Origin: Pseudonocardia sp. EC080619-01
Lineage (GTDB): Bacteria > Actinomycetota > Actinomycetes > Mycobacteriales > Pseudonocardiaceae
Direction of reading: 5' to 3'
Length of the DNA stretch: 64,000 nucleotides
Assembly: GCF_001420995.1 (NCBI RefSeq)
Contig: NZ_CP012184.1
Coordinates: 5,254,501 to 5,318,500, forward strand
The position numbers and the translations under genes are program-made. Shown here piece after piece: positions 23,397-37,609 of the stretch (within the stretch, counting starts at the first letter, position 1; each line of letters opens with the position of its first letter). The notes below the pieces were generated by a model that saw only the letters and a program-made list of their open reading frames with translations, had not been told where the DNA came from and did no database searches.

Positions 23397-24436
23397 CCGG
23401 ACCGGACGGGATGCGGGTGGTGGCGCTGGGGGGCGGCCACGGCCTGCACGCCACCCTGACCGCCCTGCGCCGCTGCCCGGCCGTCGCCGGGATCACCGCC
23501 GTCGTCACCGTCGCCGACGACGGCGGGTCCTCGGGCAGGCTGCGCCGCGAGCTCGGGCTGCTGCCGCCCGGCGACCTGCGGATGGCGCTGTCCGCGCTGG
23601 CCGCCGACGACGCCGACGGCCGGTTCTGGTCCGGTCTCGTGCAGCACCGTTTCGGCGGCAACGGTGCGCTGGCCGGGCACGCCGTCGGGAACCTGCTGCT
23701 CGCCGGCCTGCTGGAGCGCGACGGCGATCCCGTCCGGGCGCTGGAGACCCTCGGCGGGCTGCTCGGCTGCGCCGGCCGGGTGCTGCCGATGGCCCGGGTG
23801 CCGCTGGACATCGAGGCGGAGGTCGCACTCGACGGCCGGGACCGTGCGCACCGCATCCGCGGGCAGGTCGCGGTCGCCTCCACCCCCGGCCGCGTCCGGC
23901 GCGTGTGGCTCCGGCCGGAGGATCCGCCGGCCTGCGACGAGGCCGTACGCGCCGTCCTGGAGGCCGATGCCGTCCTGCTGGGGCCCGGCTCGTGGTTCAC
24001 CAGCGTGCTGCCGCACCTGCTCGTGCCCGGCCTGCGCGACGCGCTGCTGGAGACCTCCGCGGCCCGCGTCGTGCTGCTCAACCTCACACCGGAGCCGGGG
24101 GAGACCGCCGGTTTCTCGCCGGAGCAGCACCTTGAAGTACTGTCCGGTCACGCGCCCGACCTGCGGGCGCACGCCGTCCTGGCCGACAGCGGGTCGGTAC
24201 CACTGCCGGACAGGCTGCACGCGGCGGCGGCCGACCTGCTGGTCCCCGGCGGTCGGGTGTGGCTGGCCGACGTCGCCGACGCCGACGCAGCGACCCCACG
24301 GCACGATCCGGACGCCCTCGCGGGCGCCCTGCTCGAGGTGCTCGACGTCCTGGCCCCGGTGGGCCGGCGCGAGGCCGGAACGACAGGGAACGACGACCAC
24401 GGCCCGCAGCGCGGAAGGAGCCCCGAATGGCCATGA
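23393..24436 (+). CDS. Gluconeogenesis factor / YvcK-CofD-like protein
   Basis: A 347-residue protein of the YvcK family, with a CofD-like fold that binds UDP-sugars. In Bacillus and mycobacteria it affects cell-wall precursor supply and growth on gluconeogenic carbon. Signature segments are [62 protein letters not shown] and [19 protein letters not shown]. The 3' end runs 10 bases into whiA. Confidence 0.92.
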   Translation: MTGPDGMRVVALGGGHGLHATLTALRRCPAVAGITAVVTVADDGGSSGRLRRELGLLPPGDLRMALSALAADDADGRFWSGLVQHRFGGNGALAGHAVGNLLLAGLLERDGDPVRALETLGGLLGCAGRVLPMARVPLDIEAEVALDGRDRAHRIRGQVAVASTPGRVRRVWLRPEDPPACDEAVRAVLEADAVLLGPGSWFTSVLPHLLVPGLRDALLETSAARVVLLNLTPEPGETAGFSPEQHLEVLSGHAPDLRAHAVLADSGSVPLPDRLHAAAADLLVPGGRVWLADVADADAATPRHDPDALAGALLEVLDVLAPVGRREAGTTGNDDHGPQRGRSPEWP

Positions 24437-25416
24437 CCGCCACGGTGAAGGACGAGCTGAGCCGGCTCACCGTCACCAAGCAGTCGTCGCGGCGCGCCGA
24501 GGTGGCCTCGCTGTTGCGCTTCGCCGGCGGATTGCACATCGTGGGCGGCCGCGTCGTCATCGAGGCCGAGGTGGACACCGGATCGGTGGCCCGCAGGCTC
24601 CGCCGCGAGATCCACGAGCTGTACGGCCACACCGCCGACGCCCACGTGATCACGGCGGGCGGGCTGCGCCGCAGCGCCCGCTACGTGATCCGGGTGATCC
24701 GCGACGGCGAGGGGCTGGCCCGGCAGACCGGCCTGCTCGACAACCGGGGGCGTCCGGTCCGCGGGCTGCCGCCGCCCGTCGTGTCCGGGGACCTGTCCGA
24801 CGCCGAGGCCGCCTGGCGGGGCGCGTTCCTGGCACACGGCTCGCTGACCGAGCCCGGCCGCAGCTCCGCGCTCGAGGTCACCTGTCCCGGCCCGGAGGCC
24901 GCGCTCGCGCTGGTCGGCGCGGCCCGCAGGCTCGGGGTGGCGGCCAAGGCCCGTGAGGTCCGCGGGGCGGACCGGGTGGTCGTCCGCGACGGCGACGCGA
25001 TCGGTGCGCTGCTGACCCGGATGGGCGCGCACCAGAGCGTGCTGTCCTGGGAGGAGCGGCGGATGCGGCGCGAGGTCCGGGCGACCGCGAACCGCCTGGC
25101 GAACTTCGACGACGCCAACCTCCGCCGGTCCGCACGGGCCGCGGTCGCTGCGGCCGCCCGGGTCTCGCGCGCCCTGGACATCCTCGGCGACGAGGTGCCC
25201 GAGCACCTGCGTGCGGCCGGGACGCTGCGTGCCCAGCACACCCAGGCGTCGCTGGAGGAGCTCGGCCAGCTCGCCGACCCGCCGATGACCAAGGACGCGG
25301 TCGCCGGCCGGATCCGGCGGCTGCTGCAGACCGCCGACAAGAAGGCGGCCGAGCTGGGCATCCCGGACACCGAGTCGGCCGTCACGGCCGAGATGCTGGA
25401 GGAGGAGGGGCGCTGA
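24427..25416 (+). CDS. whiA: Sporulation/cell division regulator WhiA
   Basis: A 329-residue DNA-binding regulator. In Streptomyces WhiA acts with WhiB on division and sporulation genes, and it is conserved in non-sporulating actinobacteria. It shows the N-terminal LAGLIDADG-like fold ([31 protein letters not shown] begins it) and the middle segment [23 protein letters not shown]-terminal helix-turn-helix lies around [24 protein letters not shown]. The ATG start follows AAGGAG at 24415-24420. The position after yvcK is conserved across Gram-positive bacteria. Confidence 0.97.
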   Translation: MAMTATVKDELSRLTVTKQSSRRAEVASLLRFAGGLHIVGGRVVIEAEVDTGSVARRLRREIHELYGHTADAHVITAGGLRRSARYVIRVIRDGEGLARQTGLLDNRGRPVRGLPPPVVSGDLSDAEAAWRGAFLAHGSLTEPGRSSALEVTCPGPEAALALVGAARRLGVAAKAREVRGADRVVVRDGDAIGALLTRMGAHQSVLSWEERRMRREVRATANRLANFDDANLRRSARAAVAAAARVSRALDILGDEVPEHLRAAGTLRAQHTQASLEELGQLADPPMTKDAVAGRIRRLLQTADKKAAELGIPDTESAVTAEMLEEEGR

Positions 25417-25507
25417 CGCACGGCGTCGGCGGACCCCTCCGGCCCGCCCTCCGCGGTGATCACACCCCGTCACCGGGCCGCTGCGGCGGGTCCGGCATGA
25501 TGCCGCC

Positions 25508-28764
<3,257 letters not shown>

Positions 28765-28765
<1 letters not shown>

Positions 28766-29553
28766 TGGCATCCCGTACCCCGCTCATCGCGGGCAACTGG
28801 AAGATGAACCTCAACCACCTCGAGGCCATCGCGGTCGTGCAGAAGCTCGCCTTCGCACTGCCCGACCGGTACTTCGACAAGGTCGAGGTCGCGGTCCTGC
28901 CGCCGTTCACCGACATCCGCAGCGTCCAGACGCTGATCGACGGCGACAAGCTCAGGGTCGTGCACGGGGCGCAGGACCTGTCCCCGCACGACTCGGGTGC
29001 CTACACCGGTGACGTGTCCGGGGTGATGCTCGCGAAGCTGGGCTGCCGGTACGTCGTCGTCGGGCACTCGGAGCGCCGGGAGATCCACGCCGAGGACGAC
29101 GCGGTCGTGAACTCCAAGGTGCTCGCCGCGCTCAAGCACGGGATCACCCCGATCCTGTGCGTCGGCGAGGGCCTGGAGGTCCGCGAGGCCGGCACGCACG
29201 TGCAGCACTGCACCGACCAGCTGCGCGGCGCCCTGAAGAAGGTGTCCGCCGAGCAGGCGGCCGGGATCGTGCTCGCCTACGAGCCGGTCTGGGCGATCGG
29301 CACCGGGAAGGTCGCGGGTCCCCCGGACGCCCAGGAGGTCTGTGCCGCGCTGCGCGAGACCCTGCAGGAGCTCTACGGCGACGACGTCGCCGCTGGCGCC
29401 CGGATCCTCTACGGCGGCTCGGTGAAGTCGTCGAACGTGGGGGAGATCGTCGCCCAGACCGACGTCGACGGCGCGCTGGTCGGCGGGGCGAGCCTGGACG
29501 CCGAGGAGTTCGCGAAGCTCTCGGCGATCGCCGCGGGCGGCCCCCTGCCGTAG
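28765..29553 (+). CDS. tpiA: Triosephosphate isomerase
   Basis: Interconverts dihydroxyacetone phosphate and glyceraldehyde 3-phosphate. The 262-residue TIM barrel has [10 protein letters not shown] with the catalytic Lys near residue 14. [10 protein letters not shown] with the catalytic His near 100, [12 protein letters not shown] with the catalytic Glu near 172, and the phosphate loop [10 protein letters not shown] are all intact. The ATG shares one base with the pgk stop (TGATG), so gap-pgk-tpiA is a coupled glycolytic operon, closed by a strong terminator. Confidence 0.97.
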
Positions 29554-29580
29554 CCCGGCGGTCCCGCCACGTGTCCACGA

Positions 29581-29616
29581 CTCGGGGAGCTCCGGCCCAG
29601 GCCGGAGCTCCCCGAG
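29581..29616 (+). terminator. Terminator of the gap-pgk-tpiA operon
   Basis: A perfect 16-bp stem (ctcggggagctccggc at 29581-29596 with 29601-29616) and a 4-base loop stand 27 bases after the tpiA stop. It separates the glycolytic operon from secG. A possible secG -10, TATCCT, lies about 40 bases before its start. Confidence 0.8.
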
Positions 29617-29714
29617 CCGCATGTGGGGGAGGTGGGCGACCCGGCCGGACACGGTCCCGGGGTGTCGGAGTATCCTGGGCCACTCCACGAGCGACCGCAG
29701 ATTGGGAAGTGCAC

Positions 29715-29951
29715 GTGATCCTGACCCTGCAGATCATCCTCATCGTGACCAGCGTGATGCTGATCGCGCTGGTCCTGCTGCAGCGCAGCAAGGGCGGTGG
29801 TCTGACCAGCCTCTTCGGCGGTGGCGTCCAGTCGAGCCTGTCCGGCTCCGCGGCCGCCGACCGGAACGTCGCTCGTTACACGATCTTCGTCGGGCTGATC
29901 TGGTTCATCGCGGTGGTCGGCAACGGCCTCCTGCTGGCCGGCAACGCCTGA
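29715..29951 (+). CDS. secG: Preprotein translocase subunit SecG
   Basis: A small inner-membrane part of the SecYEG channel. The 78-residue protein has two membrane helices (LQIILIVTSVMLIALVLL, and about residues 53-74, IFVGLIWFIAVVGNGLLLAG). They flank the conserved loop KGGGLTSLFGGGVQSSLSGS. The GTG at 29715 is preferred over the in-frame GTG at 29709 because GGGAA lies 6 bases before it. It follows the glycolytic operon, as in mycobacteria. Confidence 0.95.
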   Translation: MILTLQIILIVTSVMLIALVLLQRSKGGGLTSLFGGGVQSSLSGSAAADRNVARYTIFVGLIWFIAVVGNGLLLAGNA

Positions 29952-29990
29952 CACCGTAATCGCGCCAGTGCGAGCGAGAGGGACGACACG

Positions 29991-30332
29991 ATGGCTGGTG
30001 GCAACGCGATCCGCGGCACCCGGGTCGGGGCCGGTCCGATGGGCGAGTCCGAGCGCGGCGAGACCGCGGCACGCGAACGGATCCCGTTCTACTGCGTGAA
30101 CGGACACGTCAACAACACCTGGTTCGCCGCCGAGGCCGAGGTCCCGGAGACGTGGGACTGTCCGCGCTGTGGCCTGCCCGGCGGGCGTGACTCCGAGAAC
30201 CCGCCGGCCGCGCCGCGCACCGAGCCGTACAAGACGCACCTGGCCTACGTGAAGGAGCGGCGCAGCGACGCCGACGGCGAGGCCATCCTGGAGGAGGCCC
30301 TCGGCCGGCTCCGGGCGTCCCGGGAGCTGTAG
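29991..30332 (+). CDS. rbpA: RNA polymerase-binding protein RbpA
   Basis: A 113-residue actinobacteria-specific protein that binds sigma factor and RNA polymerase and stabilises the open complex. The zinc-binding core runs [13 protein letters not shown] to CPRCGLPG, with Cys/His ligands at about residues 35, 39, 57 and 60. The N-terminal tail ([23 protein letters not shown]) and the sigma-interacting C-terminal helix [19 protein letters not shown] are typical. The ATG start follows GAGAGGGACGAC. Its TAG stop is followed, in the same frame, by the open frame of the next gene. Confidence 0.95.
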   Translation: MAGGNAIRGTRVGAGPMGESERGETAARERIPFYCVNGHVNNTWFAAEAEVPETWDCPRCGLPGGRDSENPPAAPRTEPYKTHLAYVKERRSDADGEAILEEALGRLRASREL

Positions 30333-30452
30333 ATCCGCGGCCCCCGCACACTGCTGCACGGTGCCCGCCGCCGCGCCGGCCGGCTGGTCGACGCCGCGCT
30401 GGCCCGGCACACCGCCGCCCAGACGGCGACGCTGCGGGCCGAGCTGGCCGCG

Positions 30453-31178
30453 TTGCGCGAGGAGCTGGACGGGCGCGTCCGCGCCGAGGCCGACCGCGTG
30501 CTCTCCGAGCTGCGGGCCACCGAGATCCGGGACCGGCGCGACGTCTTCGCCGCCGGCGAGCGGGAGGCCGTCGCGAGCAGTGCCCGGTTCGCCCGCGACC
30601 ACCTGGCCGGGGCGGTCGCGCTGCCGGCCCCGGACGCGACGCTGGCGCACGCGCTCTCGCTGGCCCCCTCCGGTGGCATGGCGTGCGAGTTCGGCGTCTA
30701 CCGCGGCAGGACCCTCCGCATGATCGCCGCGCACCGCGCCGACGGCCGTGTCCACGGTTTCGACACCTTCACCGGCCTGCCCGAGACGTGGCGGGCGGGG
30801 TTCCCCGCCGGCGCGTTCGACGACGTCGGAGCGCTGCCCGAGATCCCGGGCGCCGAGCTGGTCCCCGGTCTGTTCGACGACACCCTCGACGGGTTCCTGG
30901 CCGAGCACCCCGGCCCGGTGGACTTCCTGCACGTCGACTCGGACCTGTACTCGTCGGCGGTGACCGTGCTGGCCGCCGTCGGCCCGCGGCTGCGTGTGGG
31001 CAGCATCGTGCTGTTCGACGAGTTCCTCAACTTCCCGGGCTGGGAGCGCGACGAGGCCCGCGCCTGGTGGGAGTACGCCGAGAAGCACGGCGTCCGCTAC
31101 TCCTACGTCTGCTGGACCCACGACAACGAGCAGGTCGCGGTGCGGATCGACGATCCCGGAGACGCGCCCCTCTCGTGA
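30453..31178 (+). CDS. TylF/macrocin O-methyltransferase-like SAM-dependent methyltransferase
   Basis: A class I methyltransferase of the TylF family: [16 protein letters not shown] forms the SAM-binding loop, followed by [14 protein letters not shown] and the metal/catalytic [35 protein letters not shown] and a C-terminal YSYVCW segment complete the fold. The substrate is not predictable. The start given is a TTG; no ATG or GTG exists further upstream in this frame. The frame stays open, with coding-like helical sequence, back to the rbpA TAG at 30330-30332, which lies in the same frame. The true N-terminus may therefore lie upstream. Confidence 0.75.
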   Translation: MREELDGRVRAEADRVLSELRATEIRDRRDVFAAGEREAVASSARFARDHLAGAVALPAPDATLAHALSLAPSGGMACEFGVYRGRTLRMIAAHRADGRVHGFDTFTGLPETWRAGFPAGAFDDVGALPEIPGAELVPGLFDDTLDGFLAEHPGPVDFLHVDSDLYSSAVTVLAAVGPRLRVGSIVLFDEFLNFPGWERDEARAWWEYAEKHGVRYSYVCWTHDNEQVAVRIDDPGDAPLS

Positions 31179-31196
31179 CCCACGGCACCTCCGGGA

Positions 31197-31202
31197 TAGG
31201 TT
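31197..31202 (+). promoter_or_regulatory. -10 box of trpB, predicting a leaderless mRNA
   Basis: TAGGTT fits TANNNT and is followed by 8 bases before the ATG at 31211, placing the likely transcription start at or next to the start codon. Confidence 0.45.
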
Positions 31203-31210
31203 CCGAGGTC

Positions 31211-32470
31211 ATGACCCGCTGGACGCTGCCACCGGAACGGATCCCCGAGGCCTGGTTCAACGTCGTGCCGCACCTGCCGGCCCCGCTGCAGCCGCCGCTG
31301 CACCCGGGGACGCGGGAGCCGGTCGGCCCCGACGACCTGGCGCCGCTCTTCCCCGCGGCGCTGATCGAGCAGGAGGTGAGCGCCGCACCGTGGATCGACG
31401 TCCCCGGTGAGGTTCTCGACATCCTCCGGCTGTGGCGCCCGACCCCGCTGGTGCGGGCCGCCCGGCTCGAACGGGAGCTCGGGACACCGGCCCGGATCTA
31501 CTACAAGGACGAGTCGGTCTCACCGTCCGGCAGCCACAAGACCAACACGGCGGTGGCGCAGGCGTTCTACAACGCCCAGGACGGCACCACCCGGCTCACC
31601 ACCGAGACCGGCGCCGGGCAGTGGGGCACCGCGCTGGCGTTCGCGTCGGCGCAGTTCGGCCTGGACCTGAAGGTCTACATGGTGCGGGCCTCGTACGGGC
31701 AGAAGCCCTACCGGCGGATCGCGATCGAGACCTGGGGCGGCGAGGTCGTCGCGTCCCCGGTCGACGAGCCGGACCAGCCCGGATCGCTCGGCTCGGCGAT
31801 CTCCGACGCGGTCCGCGACTGCGTCGGCCGCGACGACACCCACTACGCGCTCGGCTCCGTGCTGAACCACGTCGTGCTGCACCAGACCATGATCGGGCTG
31901 GAGGCGAAGGAACAGCTCGAGCTGGCCGGGGAGCGGCTGCCCGACGTCGTCGTGGGGTCCTGCGGGGGTGGCTCGAACCTGGGCGGCATCGCCTTCCCGT
32001 TCGTCCCCGACGCGGGTGTGCGGCTGCTCGCCGTCGAGCCGCTGTCCTGCCCGACGCTGACCCAGGGCCGCTACGACTACGACTTCGGCGACACCGCGGG
32101 GCTCACCCCGCTCATGCCGATGTACACCCTGGGGCACGACTTCGTGCCGCCGTCGATCCATGCGGGCGGCCTGCGGTACCACGGCGACTCGCCGCTGGTG
32201 TCGGCCCTGGTGCGGGACGAGCGCATGGAGGCGGCCGCCTACCCGCAGGGCAAGGTGTTCGAGGCGGCCAAGCAGTTCGCCCGGACCGAGGGGAGGATCC
32301 CCGCACCGGAGACCGGGCACGCGATCGCCGCGGCGATCGACGAGGCGCTGGCCGCGAAGGAGACCGGTCAGGCGAAGGTCGTCCTGTTCAACTACTCCGG
32401 GCACGGCTTCCTCGATCTCGCCGCCTACGACGACCACAACCACGGCCGGCTCACCGACGAGACCGTCTGA
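31211..32470 (+). CDS. trpB: TrpB-like pyridoxal-phosphate synthase (TrpB2 type)
   Basis: A 419-residue PLP enzyme of the tryptophan synthase beta family. The N-terminal [25 protein letters not shown], the [14 protein letters not shown] segment and the PLP-lysine motif [11 protein letters not shown] (Lys110) are those of the long TrpB2 branch rather than TrpB1. The phosphate loop CGGGSN is at 251-256. TrpB2 proteins can make tryptophan from indole and serine, and often stand away from trpA, as here where no other trp gene is present. The physiological role is uncertain: it may salvage indole. Confidence 0.9.
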   Translation: MTRWTLPPERIPEAWFNVVPHLPAPLQPPLHPGTREPVGPDDLAPLFPAALIEQEVSAAPWIDVPGEVLDILRLWRPTPLVRAARLERELGTPARIYYKDESVSPSGSHKTNTAVAQAFYNAQDGTTRLTTETGAGQWGTALAFASAQFGLDLKVYMVRASYGQKPYRRIAIETWGGEVVASPVDEPDQPGSLGSAISDAVRDCVGRDDTHYALGSVLNHVVLHQTMIGLEAKEQLELAGERLPDVVVGSCGGGSNLGGIAFPFVPDAGVRLLAVEPLSCPTLTQGRYDYDFGDTAGLTPLMPMYTLGHDFVPPSIHAGGLRYHGDSPLVSALVRDERMEAAAYPQGKVFEAAKQFARTEGRIPAPETGHAIAAAIDEALAAKETGQAKVVLFNYSGHGFLDLAAYDDHNHGRLTDETV

Positions 32471-32481
32471 CCCCGCGACGG

Positions 32482-32516
32482 CCCGCCGCCCCGGAGGTCG
32501 TCTCCGGGGCGGCGGG
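32482..32516. terminator. Terminator between convergent trpB and DoxX-like gene
   Basis: A perfect 14-bp stem (32482-32495 with 32503-32516) and a 7-base loop lie between stop codons at 32470 and 32521, able to serve both strands. Confidence 0.8.
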
Positions 32517-32520
32517 GCGT

Positions 32521-34510
<1,990 letters not shown>

Positions 34511-34600
34511 CGCTCCACCTCCGACGTCGAGGTTACCCGCGGTAGGTCGCGTCCGGCCCGCCGTGGGCGGCGTGGCGGACCGGCCCACCGCAGGCGGGAC

Positions 34601-35782
34601 TCAGCTCCGGGCGACCGGCCGGACGTGCCCGGCGGCCTGGCGGGCCCGCTCCCGCGCGGTGTCGACGTCGTCGGCGTACGCCACCGCGACCCCCATCCGC
34701 CTGCGCTCGCTCGCCGACGGCTTGCCGAACAGCCGCAGGTCGGCGCCCTCGACGGCGAGCGCCTCCGCGACGCCCTCGTAGTCGGGCGCGTCGAGGTCGT
34801 CACCGCCGTACACCACCGCGGACGCGCCGGGGGCGCGCAACGCGGTGTCGACCGGAAGGCCGAGGACGGCGCGGGCGTGCAGCTCGAACTCGTTCAGCCG
34901 CTGGGTGGCGAGCGTGACCAGCCCGGTGTCGTGCGGGCGGGGGCTCACCTCGGAGAACAGCACCTCGTCGCCGCGGACGAACAGCTCCACGCCGAAGATC
35001 CCGCGCCCGCCGAGGGCCTCGGTGATCCGGCCGGCGACGTCGCGGGACGCGGCGAGCGCCGCGTCCGACATCGGCTGCGGCTGCCAGGACTCGACGTAGT
35101 CGCCGTTCTCCTGGCGGTGGCCGATCGGGTCGCAGAAGGCGGTCCCGCCGGCGTGCCGCACGGTGAGCTGGGTGATCTCGTAGTCGAACTCGACGAAGCC
35201 CTCGACGATCACGCGCGGCGCGGACACCCGGCCCGAGGTGCGGGCGTACTCCCACGCGGCCTCGGCGTCGTCGGCCGACTTCAGGACCGACTGTCCCTTG
35301 CCCGACGACGACATGACCGGCTTGAGCACACACGGCAGCCCGACCCGGTCGACGGCCGCGCGGACCTCGTCGAGGGTGTCGGCGAAGGCGTAGGGCGACG
35401 TGGGCAGCCCCAGCTCCTCCGCGGCGAGCCGCCGGATGCCCTCACGGTCCATCGTCAGCTGCGCGGCGCGGGCGGTCGGCACGACGGTCGTGCCCGCGGC
35501 CTCGATCGCCGCCAGCGCGGTGGTCGCGATCGCCTCGATCTCCGGGATGATCAGGTCCGGGGACTCCTGCTCGATGAGCGTGGCGAGCGTGACGGGGTCG
35601 GTCATGTCGATCGCGTGCCAGCGGTGCGCCACCTGGTGCGCGGGTGCGTGCGGGTAGCGGTCGACCGCGACCACCTCGACGCCGAGGCGCTGGAAGGCGA
35701 TCGCGACCTCCTTGCCCAGCTCACCCGAGCCGAGGAGCAGCACGCGGGTGGGGGCCGGGCCGAGCGGGGTGCCGATGCGCAT
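34601..35782 (-). CDS. purT: Formate-dependent phosphoribosylglycinamide formyltransferase
   Basis: Formylates GAR using formate and ATP, an alternative to the folate-dependent PurN step in purine synthesis. The 393-residue ATP-grasp protein has [21 protein letters not shown] at the N-terminus. [11 protein letters not shown], the [15 protein letters not shown] nucleotide loop and the metal-binding [25 protein letters not shown] segment are all intact. The ATG is preceded by a TAGGGT box 7 bases upstream and no ribosome binding site. Confidence 0.96.
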   Translation of the reverse strand: MRIGTPLGPAPTRVLLLGSGELGKEVAIAFQRLGVEVVAVDRYPHAPAHQVAHRWHAIDMTDPVTLATLIEQESPDLIIPEIEAIATTALAAIEAAGTTVVPTARAAQLTMDREGIRRLAAEELGLPTSPYAFADTLDEVRAAVDRVGLPCVLKPVMSSSGKGQSVLKSADDAEAAWEYARTSGRVSAPRVIVEGFVEFDYEITQLTVRHAGGTAFCDPIGHRQENGDYVESWQPQPMSDAALAASRDVAGRITEALGGRGIFGVELFVRGDEVLFSEVSPRPHDTGLVTLATQRLNEFELHARAVLGLPVDTALRAPGASAVVYGGDDLDAPDYEGVAEALAVEGADLRLFGKPSASERRRMGVAVAYADDVDTARERARQAAGHVRPVARS

Positions 35783-35789
35783 GCGGCGG

Positions 35790-35795
35790 ACCCTA
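35790..35795 (-). promoter_or_regulatory. -10 box of purT, predicting a leaderless mRNA
   Basis: On the minus strand TAGGGT lies 7 bases before the ATG, so transcription likely starts at the start codon. No Shine-Dalgarno sequence is present. Confidence 0.5.
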
Positions 35796-35856
35796 ACCGG
35801 AGCGCCGCGCCCGGCACCCGCCGGACGGGCGCGATCTCACAGTCCCGGTCGTGGGC

Positions 35857-36642
35857 TCAGGAGGGCCGCGGGTGCAGCGACCCGGGCAGCTCGGCGGCGG
35901 ACGCGGTGTCGAGCAGCCAGCGGGTCCGTTCGGTCCCCCGCGCCCCGCCGACCGGCAGCTCGGTCTCCGGGACACCGGTCAGGGCACCCGCGACGGCCGG
36001 TGCCTTGCCGGCCCCGGCGGCGACGACCCACACCTCACGCGAGCGCCGGGCGGCGGCCAGCGTGAGCGAGATGCGGGTGGGCGGCGGCTTCGGGCAGTCG
36101 AACACCGCGACGACGGACGGCGCCTGCTCGTGCACGGCGGGGGAGTCCGGGAAGACCGAGAGCGTGTGCCCCTCCTCGCCCATGCCGACCAGCGTCACGT
36201 CGAAGGCGGGGATGCCGTCGCCGTCCGGCCCGGCCAGGTCGCGCAGCACCCGGGCGTAGTCCCGGGCGGCCTCCTCGGCCTCCTCCCGGGTGCCGCCGTC
36301 GGCGGGGGCGGCCGGCATCGGGTGCACCCGCGCCGGGTCGAGCGGCAGCTGGTCGAGCAGGGCCTCGCGGGCCTGCTTCTCGTTGCGCTCGGCGTCGTCG
36401 GCCGGGACGAAGCGCTCGTCGCCCCAGAACAGGTCCACCGACCCCCAGTCGACGACGTCGCGGGCCGGGGAGGCGGCCACGTCACGCAGCAGCTGGATCC
36501 CGACCCCGCCACCGGTGAGCACGACCCGAGGGACGGCACCGCCGGCCTGGATGTCGACCAGCGCGGTGATCAGCCGCGCCGCGGTGGCGGCGGCCAGGGC
36601 GTCGGCGTCGGGGTGGACGGCGACCTGCACGTTCTCGCTCAT
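35857..36642 (-). CDS. pgl: 6-Phosphogluconolactonase
   Basis: Hydrolyses 6-phosphogluconolactone in the oxidative pentose phosphate pathway. The 261-residue DevB-type protein has VVLTGGGVGIQLLRDVA, the VDLFWGDERFVPADDAERN signature, FDVTLVGMGEEGHTLSVFP and RISLTLAAARRSREVWVV. The ATG at 36642 is chosen because AAGG lies 7 bases upstream; a GTG two codons earlier overlaps the opcA stop but sits too close to that ribosome binding site. Last gene of the tkt-tal-pgi-zwf-opcA-pgl operon. Confidence 0.95.
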   Translation of the reverse strand: MSENVQVAVHPDADALAAATAARLITALVDIQAGGAVPRVVLTGGGVGIQLLRDVAASPARDVVDWGSVDLFWGDERFVPADDAERNEKQAREALLDQLPLDPARVHPMPAAPADGGTREEAEEAARDYARVLRDLAGPDGDGIPAFDVTLVGMGEEGHTLSVFPDSPAVHEQAPSVVAVFDCPKPPPTRISLTLAAARRSREVWVVAAGAGKAPAVAGALTGVPETELPVGGARGTERTRWLLDTASAAELPGSLHPRPS

Positions 36643-36644
36643 GC

Positions 36645-37589
36645 TCACACCTTCACCGGGGTACGGCCGCGGGTCACCCGGGACACTCCCTCGAGCGCCT
36701 CGGCGTAGACCTCGTCCGGGTCGAGCCGGCGCAGCTCCTCGGCGAGGCAGTCGGACACGTGCCGCCGTGCCAGCGCGATCAGCCGCTCCGGCTGCCCGGG
36801 CTGGGTGAGCCGGGCCGTCTTGCCGTCCGGACGGGCCAGCTCGACGTCGCCCGACGCGCGGACGAGCCGGACCATCGACAGCCCGTTGGCCTTCTCCGAC
36901 GGCGACCGCTTCACCTTCACCCCGAGCGCGGACGCCAGCCAGCCGGCGACCAGCTCGGTGGAGGGCGACACGACCTCACCCGCGACGACGGCCGAGGTCA
37001 CCTCCTCGTGGGGCGGCACGTCCAGCGCGGCTGCCAGCTGGGCCCGCCAGTGCGTGAGCCGGGTCCAGGTGAGGTCGGTGTCGCCGGGGGCGTAGTCCTT
37101 GCGCCGCTGCTCGAACGCCTTCGTCGGGTTCTTCGACGACAGCGCGTCGGTGATCCGGCGCTGCGCGAGCCGCCCGACGGCGTCCTCCGACGGTGCGGCC
37201 GGGGCCTCGCCCGGCCACCAGGCGACGACCGGTGCGTCGGGCAGCAGGAGCGGCATGACCATGCCGGCACCGGCCTCCTCGGCGGCGAGCGGGCCGTAGC
37301 CGCGCAGCACGATGACCTCGCTGGCGCCGGCGTCACCGCCGACCCGGATCTGCGCGTCGAGCCGCGGCGAGGCCCGGCGCTGCCCGCGGGCCAGCACGAT
37401 GACCCGGCACGGGTGCTCGCGGCTGGCGGCGTTGGCGGCGTCGATCGAGCGCTCCAGCTCCGGCCCGTCGTCGGTGACGACGACCAGGGTCAGCACCCGG
37501 CCCAGCGCGAACACGCCGCCGGACTCGCGCAGCTCGACGAGCTTGCGGTTGACCGCCGAGGTGTTGCTCGACGGCAGATCGATGATCAT
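36645..37589 (-). CDS. opcA: Glucose-6-phosphate dehydrogenase assembly protein OpcA
   Basis: A 314-residue OpcA protein, found in actinobacteria and cyanobacteria next to zwf and needed for full glucose-6-phosphate dehydrogenase activity. Typical segments are VLTLVVVTDD, ASREHPCRVIVLARG, PLLLPDAPVVAWWPGEAP and the long C-terminal helix-rich part with SVRD-like LVRASGDVELARP. The ATG follows GAGGAG by about 8 bases. It lies 20 bases after zwf, consistent with co-expression. Confidence 0.95.
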   Translation of the reverse strand: MIIDLPSSNTSAVNRKLVELRESGGVFALGRVLTLVVVTDDGPELERSIDAANAASREHPCRVIVLARGQRRASPRLDAQIRVGGDAGASEVIVLRGYGPLAAEEAGAGMVMPLLLPDAPVVAWWPGEAPAAPSEDAVGRLAQRRITDALSSKNPTKAFEQRRKDYAPGDTDLTWTRLTHWRAQLAAALDVPPHEEVTSAVVAGEVVSPSTELVAGWLASALGVKVKRSPSEKANGLSMVRLVRASGDVELARPDGKTARLTQPGQPERLIALARRHVSDCLAEELRRLDPDEVYAEALEGVSRVTRGRTPVKV

Positions 37590-37609
37590 GTGTGTCGGCT
37601 CCTCGGAGG

